From Pseudomonadota bacterium (GTDB lineage: Bacteria > Pseudomonadota > Gammaproteobacteria > Acidiferrobacterales > Acidiferrobacteraceae), in contig JAJYPD010000002.1 of NCBI GenBank assembly GCA_021795715.1, positions 1 through 64,000 of the forward strand: a stretch of DNA of 64,000 nucleotides, given 5' to 3'. The notes under the pieces were generated by a model. The model was not told the DNA's origin, ran no database searches, and saw only the letters and a list, made by a program, of their open reading frames with translations. Shown piece by piece: positions 7,131 through 16,692 of the stretch (position 1 is its first letter; each line of letters begins with the position of its first letter). Position numbers and translations under genes: made by a program.

Positions 7131-8873
7131 ATGGCAAAAAGAACAGTCACGGTGGATCCGGTCACGCGCATAGAGGGGCATCTGCGCATTCAGGCGGACA
7201 TGGATGGTTCGGGCGCCATTACCCGGGCATCGAGCTCGGGAACCATGGTCCGCGGCGTGGAGATCATCCTGCGCGGACGTGATCCGCGCGACGCATGGGC
7301 GTTCGCGCAGAGGATCTGCGGTGTCTGCACGCTGGTGCATGGCATCGCCTCGGTACGCGCCGTCGAGGACGCGCTGCACTATCCGATTCCACGCAATGCC
7401 GAGATCATCCGCAACCTGATGATTGCAGCCCAGTTCGTCCACGATCACGTCATGCATTTCTACCACCTGCACGCGCTTGACTGGGTGGACGTGGTCTCCG
7501 CCCTGAAGGGCGACCCGCTGAAGGCCTCGGCGCTTGCCCAGTCGATCAGCAATTATCCGCAATCCTCACCGGGCTATTTCGCTGGCGTAAAGGACAAGCT
7601 CAAGCGTTTCGTCGACTCTGGCCAGCTTGGCATCTTCGCCAACGGCTACTGGGGCAATCCCGGGTACCGGCTGCCGCCGGAGGCCAACCTCATGGCGGTG
7701 GCGCACTACCTGGACGCGCTCGCGTGGCAGCGCGAAGTGGCGAAGCTGCATGCGATCTTTGGCGGCAAAAACCCACATCCGAATTTCGTTGTGGGCGGGG
7801 CGCCGACGGCCATCAGCGTCGGGCCCGATCAGAAGGGCGCCGGCGCAACCGCCCTCAACATGACCGGTCTTGAGATCGTGCATGGTGTCATCGGCGAGAT
7901 CCGCCGCTTCGTAGACCAGGTCTATGTGCCGGATACGCTCGCCATCGCCGGGTTCTACAAGGACTGGTTTCGCACCGGGGAGGGTGTTGGCAATTTTCTT
8001 TCCTACGGGGAATTCCCGGAAAAATCGATCAACGACATCGGCAGCTTCATGATCCCGCGCGGCGCCATCATCAACCGCGACCTTGCGCATGTCGAAAAGA
8101 TCGACCTGCGCGATCCGCAGCAGGTGCAGGAATTTGTCGCGCACTCCTGGTACAGCTATTCCACCGGAAAAGACAGCGGACTGCATCCGTTTGCCGGGCA
8201 GACGACGCTCGATTACACGGGCCCCAAGCCCCCCTACCAGAGTCTCGATATGGACGCGAGCTATTCGTGGATCAAGTCGCCCCGTTGGAAGGGCAAGGTC
8301 ATGGAGGTCGGACCGCTTGCACGGGTGCTGGTGGCATACGCCCAGGGCAACCAGGAAGTCCGCGAGCTTGTCGGCATGGCCTTGCATCATCTCGATCTGC
8401 CGCCGCAGGCGCTGTTTTCCACGATGGGACGCACGGCCGCCCGCACGCTCGAGTCGAAGTGGATCGCAGACGCCATGGAGGGCTGGTATCAGGAGCTCAT
8501 GGGCAATATCCGCAAGGGCGACTTAAAGACCTTCAATGAGACGCTGTGGGAGCCCCATTCATGGCCCGCGCGTGCCGAGGGGGTGGGTTTCACGGAGGCG
8601 CCGCGTGGGGCGCTGGCGCACTGGGTCGTCATCAGTGCGGGTCTGATCGAGAACTACCAGGCGGTAGTGCCGAGCACATGGAACGCCGGGCCGCGGGACG
8701 CGGCCGGGCGGGAGGGGCCGTATGAGGCGTCGTTGCGCGGCCTGAAACTTGCCGTCGCCGATCAGCCGCTCGAGATCCTGCGCACGATTCACAGCTTCGA
8801 TCCGTGTATCGCCTGTGCCGTGCACATAGTCGATCCCGAAGGCACGGAGAGGTTGCAGGTGAAGGTGGTGTAG
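7131..8873 (+). CDS. hyaB: [NiFe] hydrogenase large subunit
   Basis: Catalytic subunit that splits H2. Of 580 residues, the first nickel-ligand motif is RICGVC (about 63-68) and the second is DPCIACAVH near the end (D-P-C-x-x-C-x-x-H). Fifteen residues (IVDPEGTERLQVKVV) follow that last histidine and should be removed by the HyaD-type protease at 3097-3621. The protein has no signal of its own and would leave the cell with the Tat signal of the small subunit. It starts 11 bases after isp2. The Isp gene order places it in group 1e; a formal subgroup call needs phylogeny. Confidence 0.96.
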   Translation: MAKRTVTVDPVTRIEGHLRIQADMDGSGAITRASSSGTMVRGVEIILRGRDPRDAWAFAQRICGVCTLVHGIASVRAVEDALHYPIPRNAEIIRNLMIAAQFVHDHVMHFYHLHALDWVDVVSALKGDPLKASALAQSISNYPQSSPGYFAGVKDKLKRFVDSGQLGIFANGYWGNPGYRLPPEANLMAVAHYLDALAWQREVAKLHAIFGGKNPHPNFVVGGAPTAISVGPDQKGAGATALNMTGLEIVHGVIGEIRRFVDQVYVPDTLAIAGFYKDWFRTGEGVGNFLSYGEFPEKSINDIGSFMIPRGAIINRDLAHVEKIDLRDPQQVQEFVAHSWYSYSTGKDSGLHPFAGQTTLDYTGPKPPYQSLDMDASYSWIKSPRWKGKVMEVGPLARVLVAYAQGNQEVRELVGMALHHLDLPPQALFSTMGRTAARTLESKWIADAMEGWYQELMGNIRKGDLKTFNETLWEPHSWPARAEGVGFTEAPRGALAHWVVISAGLIENYQAVVPSTWNAGPRDAAGREGPYEASLRGLKLAVADQPLEILRTIHSFDPCIACAVHIVDPEGTERLQVKVV

Positions 8874-8904
8874 TGGGGTGGTGGGATAAGGCCGCGGAGG
8901 GCCG

Positions 8905-9243
8905 ATGCACGAAATGGCATTGTGCGAGAGCCTCATGGCGATCATCGAGGGAGAGGCGGCGTCAGGGGGCTTTCGTCAGGTCCACAGCGTCAGTCTCGAG
9001 GTGGGCTTGCTTGCCGGAGTGGAAAAGGACGCGCTGCAGTTTGGTTTTCAGGTGGTGACCCGCGGTACGGTGGCAGAGGGCGCAGTGCTGCGGATCCTGT
9101 CTGCCACCGCGCAGGCACACTGTCCTTTGTGCGGCTGGCAGAAGATCGTGTCGCAGCCCATCCGCTTGTGCCCGGCGTGCGCATCCCCGTTGAGTCTGAC
9201 CGGCGGACGGGACCTGCGTATCCGCGAGATGGAAGTGGAGTAG
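8905..9243 (+). CDS. hypA: Hydrogenase nickel incorporation protein HypA
   Basis: Delivers nickel to the large subunit together with HypB. The 112 residues start MHEMALCESL, where His2 is the nickel ligand. The zinc site uses CPLC and CPAC about 26 residues later (C-x2-C...C-x2-C). The downstream gene is hypB, 25 bases further on. Length and order are typical for the family. Confidence 0.95.
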   Translation: MHEMALCESLMAIIEGEAASGGFRQVHSVSLEVGLLAGVEKDALQFGFQVVTRGTVAEGAVLRILSATAQAHCPLCGWQKIVSQPIRLCPACASPLSLTGGRDLRIREMEVE

Positions 9244-9268
9244 CGTACGGTCCAATGGAGGTGGAGTG

Positions 9269-10138
9269 ATGTGTGGTGTGTGCGGATGCGGCGGTGCGGA
9301 TCACGGGCATGGGCCCGAACACAAACACGAACACGAGCACGAGCACGGCCACGGCGGTGATGGCCGGCAGGACCCGGTCGCGGCGGGCATGGGGCACGAC
9401 CATGGTGGGCATCTTTCGCGTTTTGCCCACGCGCCCGGATTGTCGGCACGCCGCACGGTGCAGGTCGAACGCGATCTGTTCGCGCAGAATCAGCGCTATG
9501 CGGATGGGAACCGGCGATCCTTCGAAGAGCGGCGGATCTTCACTTTGAATGTGATGTCGAGTCCCGGCTCCGGGAAAACCACGCTGCTCGTGCAAACCCT
9601 GCAGGCCTTGCGCGGGACCGAAGCGGTCGCGGTCATAGAAGGCGACCAGCAGACGGATCGGGACGCACGGCGTATTGCCGAAACAGGCGTGCCGGTGCGG
9701 CAGATCAACACCGGCCGGGGCTGTCATCTCGATGCCCACCGCGTAGGTCACGCCTGCGCGGATCTGCCGCTTGCCCAGGATGGCACTTTGTTCATCGAAA
9801 ACGTCGGCAATCTGGTCTGTCCCGCGGGCTTTGATCTCGGCGAGGCGCGGCGGATCGTCGTCTTGTCCGTGACAGAAGGCGAAGACAAGCCGCTCAAGTA
9901 TCCCGACATGTTCCGCGCAGCCGACCTGATGATCTTGAACAAGATCGACCTGCTCCCTTACGTGACCTTCGATGTCGAGGCATGCTGCGGTTACGCTTGC
10001 TCGATCAATCCGCGTCTGACGACGCTTTTGGTATCGGCCACCCACGGAGACGGGATGGCCGAGTGGCTGGCGTGGCTTGCCAATGAGCGCGCGCAATGGG
10101 GGCGTGGCAGGGCGGCGGCCGGCGTCACCGGCGGGTGA
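9269..10138 (+). CDS. hypB: Hydrogenase nickel incorporation GTPase HypB
   Basis: GTPase that drives nickel insertion. The N-terminus is MCGVCGCGG, the high-affinity C-x2-C-G-C nickel site, followed by a His/Glu/Lys repeat (EHKHEHEHEHGHGG) able to store metal. The G domain begins about residue 90 with the P-loop SSPGSGKTTL, and EGDQQTDRDA and NKIDLL are further GTPase motifs. ATG 9269 sits after a GGAGGTGGAG site; a GTG one codon earlier is possible. 289 residues, as expected for the His-rich subtype. hypF follows 8 bases later. Confidence 0.95.
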   Translation: MCGVCGCGGADHGHGPEHKHEHEHEHGHGGDGRQDPVAAGMGHDHGGHLSRFAHAPGLSARRTVQVERDLFAQNQRYADGNRRSFEERRIFTLNVMSSPGSGKTTLLVQTLQALRGTEAVAVIEGDQQTDRDARRIAETGVPVRQINTGRGCHLDAHRVGHACADLPLAQDGTLFIENVGNLVCPAGFDLGEARRIVVLSVTEGEDKPLKYPDMFRAADLMILNKIDLLPYVTFDVEACCGYACSINPRLTTLLVSATHGDGMAEWLAWLANERAQWGRGRAAAGVTGG

Positions 10139-10146
10139 CCGGCGCC

Positions 10147-12501
10147 ATGGGCAACGAAATCGATCCCATGCACTGGCACGACACACGCAACGGCGACGCC
10201 ATCGTGTGCTGGCGGCTGCGGGTGCGCGGCCGGGTGCAGGGGGTGGGTTTTCGGCCCTTCGTTTACCGGTGCGCAACCAAGCTTGCGCTTTCTGGCTGGA
10301 TCCGCAACGATGCAGGCGGTGTCGTCATGGAGGTACAGGGGCCTTTGCGCTCGCTGGGCCGGCTGGTCAATGCGCTCTATGACGATGCGCCGCCTCTGGC
10401 CCGCGTCGAGCAGATCGAGATGCAGGAATGCGCGGTGGCGGCCGATCGCGACGGCTTTGCCATCCACCCAAGCACGGGGGGACGCATCAACACGGCGATC
10501 CCCACGGATGCGGCCACGTGTGACGAATGTCTGACGGAACTCTTTGATCCTGGCAACCGCCGCTACCGCTATCCCTTCATCAACTGTTCCCACTGCGGTC
10601 CACGGTATTCGATCGTAACCGCCATGCCTTACGACCGGCAGAACACGGCCATGGCGCGTTTTGCGTTGTGCGCGCCCTGCCAAACCGAATATGAAGGGCC
10701 CGCCGACCGGCGTTTCCATGCCGAGCCCGTGGCCTGTGCGGCGTGCGGCCCGCGGCTGGTTCTTTGCGATGGAAGCGGACAGGAGCAGGCCGTGGGCGAT
10801 GCGGTCGCGGCGGCCTGGTCTCTCATGCGTGACGGTGCGATCGTCGCGGTCAAGGGCATCGGCGGTTTTCATCTCATGTGTGATGCCCGCAACGCGGCGA
10901 CCGTCGCTGCGCTGCGCCGCCGCAAGCGCCGCCCGGACAAGCCGTTTGCACTGCTTGCGCTGAACGCCGCGTCCATCCGGCACGTGGTGCGCCTAAACGA
11001 GTCCGAGCAAAGCCTGCTCGAAGACGTCGATCGCCCGATTGTGCTGCTGCGCAAAACGGCCGATTGCGACGAGCGCCTTGCGGGTGTCGCGCACGGGCTC
11101 GATCGTCTCGGCGTGATGCTTGCCTATACACCGGTCCATTACCTCCTGTTTCACGAAGCCGCCGGCCGTCCGCCGGGAACGGACTGGCTGCATGGGTGCC
11201 AGGAGACGCTCTTTGTCTGCACCTCGGCGAATCCCGGCAGCGAACCGTTGGTGATTGGCAACGAAGAGGCGATGGCGCGGCTTGGCGGTCTGGCGGATGC
11301 CTTCCTGGTCCATGATCGGGCGATCGTGTCGCGTTGCGACGACGGCGTTGTCCGTGCCAGCGCGCGCGATGTGGTCTGGCTGCGGCGCGGCCGCGGCCAG
11401 GCGCCATCACCCATCCGTCTGCCGCGTTCCGGTCCCCCGGTGCTTGCGGTGGGGGCCATGCTGAAAAACACGATCTGCCTGACCCGCCACGACGAGGCCT
11501 TCGTGTCGCCGCATGTGGGTGATCTCGGCAGCCGCCCGGCCTATCAGGCTTTCCAGGAGGCTGCAGCGTCGCTGACCCGGCTTCTCGGGGTGCGCCCGCA
11601 ATGCGTGGCGCATGATCTGCATCCGGACTACCCCAATACCCGCCATGCCGAGCGGCTCGCCGCGCAAGACGGCATCTTGTGCATCGCCGTGCAGCATCAT
11701 CACGCCCACATCGCCGCCGTTTTGGCCGAACACGGGGTGTCGGGGCCGGCGCTCGGTGTCGCCCTGGACGGAGCCGGTTACGGCGCCGATGGCGGGATCT
11801 GGGGTGGTGAGCTGCTGTCTGTACAGGGTGCGCGCTTTACGCGTGTCGGCCATCTGGCGCCCTTGCCGCTGCCAGGCGGTGACCGGGCGACACGCGAACC
11901 CTGGCGTATGGCGGCATCCGCCCTCCATGTGCTGGGTTACGGCGACGAGATCGGACGCCGCTTCCACGAACCGGCCGCCGCCGTTGTCGCCGGGATGCTG
12001 AAGCGGCGGATCAATGCTCCTTTGTCCTGCAGCGCGGGGCGCCTGTTCGATGCAGCTGCAGGCTTGCTGGGCCTATGCGCATACGCAAGCTACGAAGGAC
12101 AGGCAGCGATGATGCTGGAAGGTCTGGCCGCGCGGTTTGAGGCGTCCAAACCGCTGGATGGCGGCTACACGATCACAGACGACGGTGAAATCTCGTTTCT
12201 GCCGACGCTCGATTTCCTGCGCACGTGTCCGGATCCGGCCACTGGTGCGGCGATCTTTCATGCGACGCTGGCAGCCGGGCTTGCCGCCTGGATCGGACGC
12301 GCCATGGAACGGACGGGCATAAGGCAGGTGGCACTTGCCGGCGGCTGTTTTGCCAATGGCATTTTGCAAGAGCGCCTGTATGCCGCCCTCGAAGAGCAGA
12401 AGGTGACGGTCTATGGTGCCGTGTGCGTGCCGCCCAACGATGGCGGGCTGAGTCTCGGGCAAGCGTGGGTGGCGATGTGTGCCATGCAGGAGGGGGTGTA
12501 A
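10147..12501 (+). CDS. hypF: Carbamoyltransferase HypF
   Basis: Makes the carbamoyl group that becomes the CN ligands of the Fe atom, loading it on HypE. All four modules are visible in about 784 residues: acylphosphatase (RVQGVGFRPFVYR), two C-x2-C zinc pairs (CDEC...CSHC and CAPC...CAAC), the YrdC/Sua5-like nucleotide domain (DGAIVAVKGIGGFHLMCDA), and the Kae1-like C-terminal part (HHHAHIAAVLAEHG, LDGAGYGADG, LAGGCFANGI). The frame is open back to 10096, inside hypB. I chose ATG 10147 because it follows the hypB stop; GTG 10135 or ATG 10171 remain possible. Confidence 0.95.
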   Translation: MGNEIDPMHWHDTRNGDAIVCWRLRVRGRVQGVGFRPFVYRCATKLALSGWIRNDAGGVVMEVQGPLRSLGRLVNALYDDAPPLARVEQIEMQECAVAADRDGFAIHPSTGGRINTAIPTDAATCDECLTELFDPGNRRYRYPFINCSHCGPRYSIVTAMPYDRQNTAMARFALCAPCQTEYEGPADRRFHAEPVACAACGPRLVLCDGSGQEQAVGDAVAAAWSLMRDGAIVAVKGIGGFHLMCDARNAATVAALRRRKRRPDKPFALLALNAASIRHVVRLNESEQSLLEDVDRPIVLLRKTADCDERLAGVAHGLDRLGVMLAYTPVHYLLFHEAAGRPPGTDWLHGCQETLFVCTSANPGSEPLVIGNEEAMARLGGLADAFLVHDRAIVSRCDDGVVRASARDVVWLRRGRGQAPSPIRLPRSGPPVLAVGAMLKNTICLTRHDEAFVSPHVGDLGSRPAYQAFQEAAASLTRLLGVRPQCVAHDLHPDYPNTRHAERLAAQDGILCIAVQHHHAHIAAVLAEHGVSGPALGVALDGAGYGADGGIWGGELLSVQGARFTRVGHLAPLPLPGGDRATREPWRMAASALHVLGYGDEIGRRFHEPAAAVVAGMLKRRINAPLSCSAGRLFDAAAGLLGLCAYASYEGQAAMMLEGLAARFEASKPLDGGYTITDDGEISFLPTLDFLRTCPDPATGAAIFHATLAAGLAAWIGRAMERTGIRQVALAGGCFANGILQERLYAALEEQKVTVYGAVCVPPNDGGLSLGQAWVAMCAMQEGV

Positions 12502-12503
12502 GC

Positions 12504-12758
12504 ATGTGTCTTGCCGTGCCGATGCGTGTGGAAAAGATCCTGCCTGATGAGATGGCGGTCGTGGAAATGGATGGCGTGCGCAAAACGGTGTCCCTGATGC
12601 TCGTCGATGGCGTGGCCGAGGGCGATTATGTGATTGTCCATGTGGGATTTGCACTTACGCGGCTTGATACCGATGAAGCCCAAAAGACGCTTGCGCTTTT
12701 TGCAGAAATCGCGCAGACGGTTGGCGGCGGCGGTACCGGTGGCCATGAAATTCATTGA
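12504..12758 (+). CDS. hypC: Hydrogenase assembly chaperone HypC
   Basis: Small chaperone that carries the Fe(CN)2CO unit with HypD to the large subunit. Its N-terminal Met is followed by the essential Cys2 (MCLAVPMRVEKI), and the OB-fold core reads VVEMDGVRKTVSLMLVDGV...GDYVIVHVGFAL. 84 residues. It begins two bases after the hypF stop and overlaps the hypD start by 14 bases. Confidence 0.95.
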   Translation: MCLAVPMRVEKILPDEMAVVEMDGVRKTVSLMLVDGVAEGDYVIVHVGFALTRLDTDEAQKTLALFAEIAQTVGGGGTGGHEIH

Positions 12759-13905
12759 CGAGTTCCGCAATGGCGGCGTGGCGGGGTCGGTGGCCCGCCG
12801 GATCCACGCTGACGTGGTGGCGGGGCGCACTTACCGCATCATGGAGTTCTGCGGCGGCCACACCCATGCGATCGCGCGCTATGGGTTGCCCGATCTGCTG
12901 CCAGACTCGATCCGCCTCGTGCACGGACCCGGGTGCCCGGTGTGCGTGCTGCCGATCGGGCGGATCGATGCCGCCATTGCGCTGGCCCGCGAGGCCGGCG
13001 TGATTCTCTGCACCTATGCCGACGTCATGCGGGTGCCGGCATCACGCCGCCTGAGTCTCCTGACGGCCAAAGCCGCAGGCGCCGATATTGTCATGGTCTA
13101 CTCCGTACAAGACGCGCTGTCTTTGGCGCGCGCGCAGCCCCATCGCGAGGTGGTCTTCTTTGCCATTGGCTTTGAGACGACGACCCCGCCCACGGCGGCG
13201 GCGATTCTCGAGGCGGAACGGACGGGCCTTGCCAATTTCAGCGTGATCTGCAACCACGTGCTGACGCCTTCTGCCATCCAGAGCCTGCTGGATTCCCCCG
13301 AAGTCCGGCGGCTTGGCCGCGTGCAGATCGACGGCTTCATCGGCCCCTCGCATGTGAGCACCGTGATCGGCAGCCGTCCCTATGAATTTTTCGCGGAGGA
13401 ATACGAAAAGCCGGTCGTGATCGCCGGTTTTGAGCCGCTCGATGTCCTGCAGGCGGTGTGGATGCTGGTGCGGCAGATCAATGAGGGACGGTGCGAAGTG
13501 GAAAACCAGTTCACGCGGGCGGTGACTCGCGAGGGCAATGTGAAGGCGCAGGTCCTGGTCGGGCGCGTGTTCGAGCTCGCGCGCACGTTTGAGTGGCGGG
13601 GCCTTGGGAACGTGCCATACAGCGCGCTGCGCATCCGCGACCGCTATGCGGGGTTCGATGCCGAGCGGCGTTTTGGCCTGCGGCACGAGAGCGTGCCGGA
13701 CCACAAGGGCTGTGAATGCGGGGCCATCCTGCGCGGCGTCAAACAGCCCGAGAATTGCCGATTGTTCGGCACCGCCTGTGTGCCGGACAATCCGATGGGT
13801 TCCTGCATGGTTTCCGCCGAGGGCGCCTGCGCAGCGCACTATACCTACGGCCGCTACCGGCGCGAGGCGCGGGCCGCGAGACGGCCTGCGGCGGGTGCAT
13901 CATGA
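12745..13905 (+). CDS. hypD: Fe-cyanide scaffold protein HypD
   Basis: FeS protein on which the Fe(CN)2CO moiety is built. Of 386 residues the diagnostic motifs are EFCGGHTHAI (about 33-42), HGPGCPVC (about 59-66) and FAIGFETTTPPTA. The C-terminal cysteines ligating the [4Fe-4S] cluster read CECGAILRG, NCRLFG and GSCMVSAEGAC. Start ATG 12745 (MKFIDEFRNG) lies within the end of hypC and is the family start. The end overlaps hypE in an ATGA. Confidence 0.96.
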   Translation: MKFIDEFRNGGVAGSVARRIHADVVAGRTYRIMEFCGGHTHAIARYGLPDLLPDSIRLVHGPGCPVCVLPIGRIDAAIALAREAGVILCTYADVMRVPASRRLSLLTAKAAGADIVMVYSVQDALSLARAQPHREVVFFAIGFETTTPPTAAAILEAERTGLANFSVICNHVLTPSAIQSLLDSPEVRRLGRVQIDGFIGPSHVSTVIGSRPYEFFAEEYEKPVVIAGFEPLDVLQAVWMLVRQINEGRCEVENQFTRAVTREGNVKAQVLVGRVFELARTFEWRGLGNVPYSALRIRDRYAGFDAERRFGLRHESVPDHKGCECGAILRGVKQPENCRLFGTACVPDNPMGSCMVSAEGACAAHYTYGRYRREARAARRPAAGAS

Positions 13906-14951
13906 ATGCCCGCGTGCGCCGCCACGGCCGGGCCCTCGATCTGCGCGCTGGCCGCGTCGATATGAATCATGGCAGCGGCGGGCGTGCGACCACGCAACTT
14001 GTGGAAGAGCTGTTTTTGCGCGCATTCGACAATGAGTGGTTGCGCCCGATGGATGATCAGGCCCGCTGCGACCTGCCGCCAGGGCGTCTGGTGGTGGCCA
14101 CCGATGCCCATGTCGTCTCGCCCCTCTTTTTCCCCGGCGGCGACATCGGGGGCTTGTCCGTACACGGCACGATCAACGATGTGGCGATGGCGGGCGCCAG
14201 ACCGTTGTATCTGACCGCGGGGTTCATCATCGAGGAAGGGTTTTTGCTCGGCGACCTAAAGAGGATCGCGGATTCCATGGCGGCGGCGGCGCGTGCGGCG
14301 GGTGTGTCGGTCATAGCCGGCGACACCAAGGTGGTGGAGCGCGGCAAGGGCGACGGCGTTTTTATCACCACGACCGGTGTCGGGGTCGTCGATCCGGCCC
14401 TTGATATCCACGCGCATCGCGCGCAACCCGGCGACTGCCTTCTCGTCAGCGGCTTTATCGGCGATCATGGGGTGGCGATCATGTCAGAGCGCGAGCATCT
14501 GTCCTTTGACGCCCGCATCCTGTCGGATACCGCAGCCTTGCACGGCCTTGTCGGGGCGATGGTGCAAGCCGTGCCCACCATCCATTGCCTGCGCGATCCG
14601 ACCCGGGGCGGTCTGGCCACCGCCTTGAACGAGATCGCCGACCAGTCCGGTGTCGGCATGCACATCCGCGAATCGGCCATCCCCATCCGTCCCGAGGTCC
14701 GCGCGGCCTGTGAATTTCTGGGTCTCGATCCACTCTACATGGCCAACGAGGGAAAGCTCATCGCCGTGTGTCGGGCTGGCGACGCCGAGAGGCTGCTCGC
14801 GGTGATGCGTGCGCATCCGCTCGGGGCGCAGGCGGCGATCATCGGTGAGGTGGCCGCCGACCCCTTTCATTTTGTGGAAATGGAGACGGCATTTGGCGGT
14901 AGCCGCATGGTGGACTGGCTGGCCGGCGATCCGTTGCCCCGTATCTGCTGA
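13902..14951 (+). CDS. hypE: Thiocarbamate-dehydrating protein HypE
   Basis: PurM-like ATPase that converts the carbamoyl group on its C-terminal cysteine to thiocyanate, the CN donor. The N-terminus has MNHGSGGRATTQLVEELF, and the ATP site includes TDAHVVSPLFFPGGDIG and DPTRGGLATALNEIA. The protein ends PRIC, so the essential terminal Cys (residue 349) is intact. It overlaps hypD by 4 bases, and hypX follows after 7 bases. Confidence 0.96.
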   Translation: MNARVRRHGRALDLRAGRVDMNHGSGGRATTQLVEELFLRAFDNEWLRPMDDQARCDLPPGRLVVATDAHVVSPLFFPGGDIGGLSVHGTINDVAMAGARPLYLTAGFIIEEGFLLGDLKRIADSMAAAARAAGVSVIAGDTKVVERGKGDGVFITTTGVGVVDPALDIHAHRAQPGDCLLVSGFIGDHGVAIMSEREHLSFDARILSDTAALHGLVGAMVQAVPTIHCLRDPTRGGLATALNEIADQSGVGMHIRESAIPIRPEVRAACEFLGLDPLYMANEGKLIAVCRAGDAERLLAVMRAHPLGAQAAIIGEVAADPFHFVEMETAFGGSRMVDWLAGDPLPRIC

Positions 14952-14958
14952 GGCGGAC

Positions 14959-16692
14959 ATGCGCATCCTGCTGCTGGTCGAATCGTTCAACAGCCTGAGC
15001 CAGCGTGTCTACGCGGAGCTTGCGCGCGATGGACATGAACTGACCGTGGAATTCGCCGTCCACGATGTGACCACGCACGAGGGTGTCGCGCTGTTTTCAC
15101 CCGATGTGATCGTCGCCCCTTATCTGAAGCGGGCGATACCGCGTAGCCTCTGGAGCCGCTATCCCTGCCTCATCGTCCATCCGGGCATTCCGGGGGATCG
15201 CGGTCCGTCGGCGCTCGACTGGGCGATTGGGGAGGAACAGGCCCAATGGGGCGTGACCATCCTTCAGGCCAATGAGACGCTCGATGGCGGTGATATCTGG
15301 GCCTTCGAGACATTTCCCATGCGGGTGGCACCCAAAAGCAGTCTGTACCGGCATGAAGTGACGGAGGCGGCGGTCAAGGCGCTGCGCCGGGCGCTGGCGC
15401 TTTATGCCGGCAAGACACGCCAGCCGCTGCCGCAAGGGCGCCTTGCGTCCTGCCCGGATATTCCGCGCGGGCGCGCGCACCCGCCGATGACGCAGGCGGA
15501 TCGCGCAATCGACTGGCAGGCCGATCCGACCGCGGCCGTTGTGAAAAAGATCCATGCCGCCGATGGGGCGCCCGGTGTGCGCGACCGGATCGGTGGCAAG
15601 ACGGTGTATCTCTACGGGGCATGGCCTGAAGGCGTACTGCGCGGTGCGCCCGGCGCGCTGATCGCGCAGCGCGATGGGGCGGTGTGCCGCGCGACCGTTG
15701 ACGGCGCCGTCTGGATCACGCACATGCAGGCCGTGGATGCCGATGGCCGTGGCCTGAAGCTGCCGGCGGTGGCCGTGCTCGGTACGGCCGCCGCCGATCT
15801 TCCGTGCCCCCCTGTGGTAGCGGAGAAGGCGGCGACCTGGCAGGAGATCACCTGTGAACGGGACGGGGCCGTCTGCCATCTGCATTTCCGGTTCTACAAC
15901 GGCGCGATGAGCGCTGACCAATGCCGGCGCCTGGCCGATGCCTACCGTGCATTGCGCGAAACCGATGCGCGGGTGATCGTTTTGCATGGCGGGGCCGATT
16001 ATTGGTCCAACGGTATCCATCTGCATGTGATCGAGGCGGCGGCCAGTCCCGCGGATGAGTCGTGGCGCAACATCGAAGCGATGGACGATCTGGTCCTCGA
16101 AATTCTGGCGAATGACCGGCAGCTGACGATCGCCGCTTTGTCCGGGAACGCCGCAGCCGGGGGTGTGTTTCTGGCGCTGGCCGCCGATGCCGTCTACGCG
16201 CGGCAGGGCGTGATTCTAAACCCCCATTACAAGAACATGGGCAATCTGTACGGTTCGGAGTACTGGACCTACCTTTTGCCGCGGCGCCTCAATGCCGACG
16301 AAAGCCAATGGCTGCGGGCGGGCCGGCTGCCGTTGGATGCCGCTGCCGCGACCGCCATCGGTCTGATCGACGGCGCCTTCGGGCGCACGCCAGAAGCGTT
16401 CACAGATGCCATCGCGCGCCTGGCGCGCGCCTGGGCCCACCCACAGACATGGTCGGCGCACATGGCGCGCAAGGTGGCAGAGCGCGCTCGCGACGAGGCG
16501 CGAAGACCGCTTGCCTTGTACCGGGCCGAAGAGCTGGAGCAGATGCGCCGCAATTTCTACGGCTTCGATCGCAGCTACCATGTGGCGCGCCATCATTTTG
16601 TGCACAAGACGCCGCACTCCCGCACACCCTTGTATTTGGCGGCGCACCGGCGCATGAGAGCGAAGAATGCCGCGCAAGGGCTGCGGTCATGA
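14959..16692 (+). CDS. hypX: HypX/HoxX, CO-ligand synthesis enzyme of aerobic hydrogenases
   Basis: HypX makes the CO ligand of the NiFe site from N10-formyl-tetrahydrofolate in air; this is established for Aquifex and Ralstonia homologues. The 577 residues show an N-terminal formyl-transferase-like domain (HPGIPGDRGPSALDWAI, about 75-91) and a C-terminal enoyl-CoA hydratase/crotonase-like domain (LSGNAAAGGVFLALAADAV). Both are required to release CO through a formyl-CoA intermediate. ATG 14959 lies 7 bases after hypE, and the end overlaps the nickel permease by 4 bases. Its presence argues that this hydrogenase is assembled under oxic conditions. Confidence 0.9.
   Translation: MRILLLVESFNSLSQRVYAELARDGHELTVEFAVHDVTTHEGVALFSPDVIVAPYLKRAIPRSLWSRYPCLIVHPGIPGDRGPSALDWAIGEEQAQWGVTILQANETLDGGDIWAFETFPMRVAPKSSLYRHEVTEAAVKALRRALALYAGKTRQPLPQGRLASCPDIPRGRAHPPMTQADRAIDWQADPTAAVVKKIHAADGAPGVRDRIGGKTVYLYGAWPEGVLRGAPGALIAQRDGAVCRATVDGAVWITHMQAVDADGRGLKLPAVAVLGTAAADLPCPPVVAEKAATWQEITCERDGAVCHLHFRFYNGAMSADQCRRLADAYRALRETDARVIVLHGGADYWSNGIHLHVIEAAASPADESWRNIEAMDDLVLEILANDRQLTIAALSGNAAAGGVFLALAADAVYARQGVILNPHYKNMGNLYGSEYWTYLLPRRLNADESQWLRAGRLPLDAAAATAIGLIDGAFGRTPEAFTDAIARLARAWAHPQTWSAHMARKVAERARDEARRPLALYRAEELEQMRRNFYGFDRSYHVARHHFVHKTPHSRTPLYLAAHRRMRAKNAAQGLRS

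Noticed and set aside
9311-9360. Short tandem repeat as a satellite
   Set aside because: It encodes the His/Glu metal-storage stretch of HypB and is explained by protein function.
10096-10146. An upstream start for HypF at 10096
   Set aside because: It would lie inside hypB and add 17 residues without similarity to the acylphosphatase domain.
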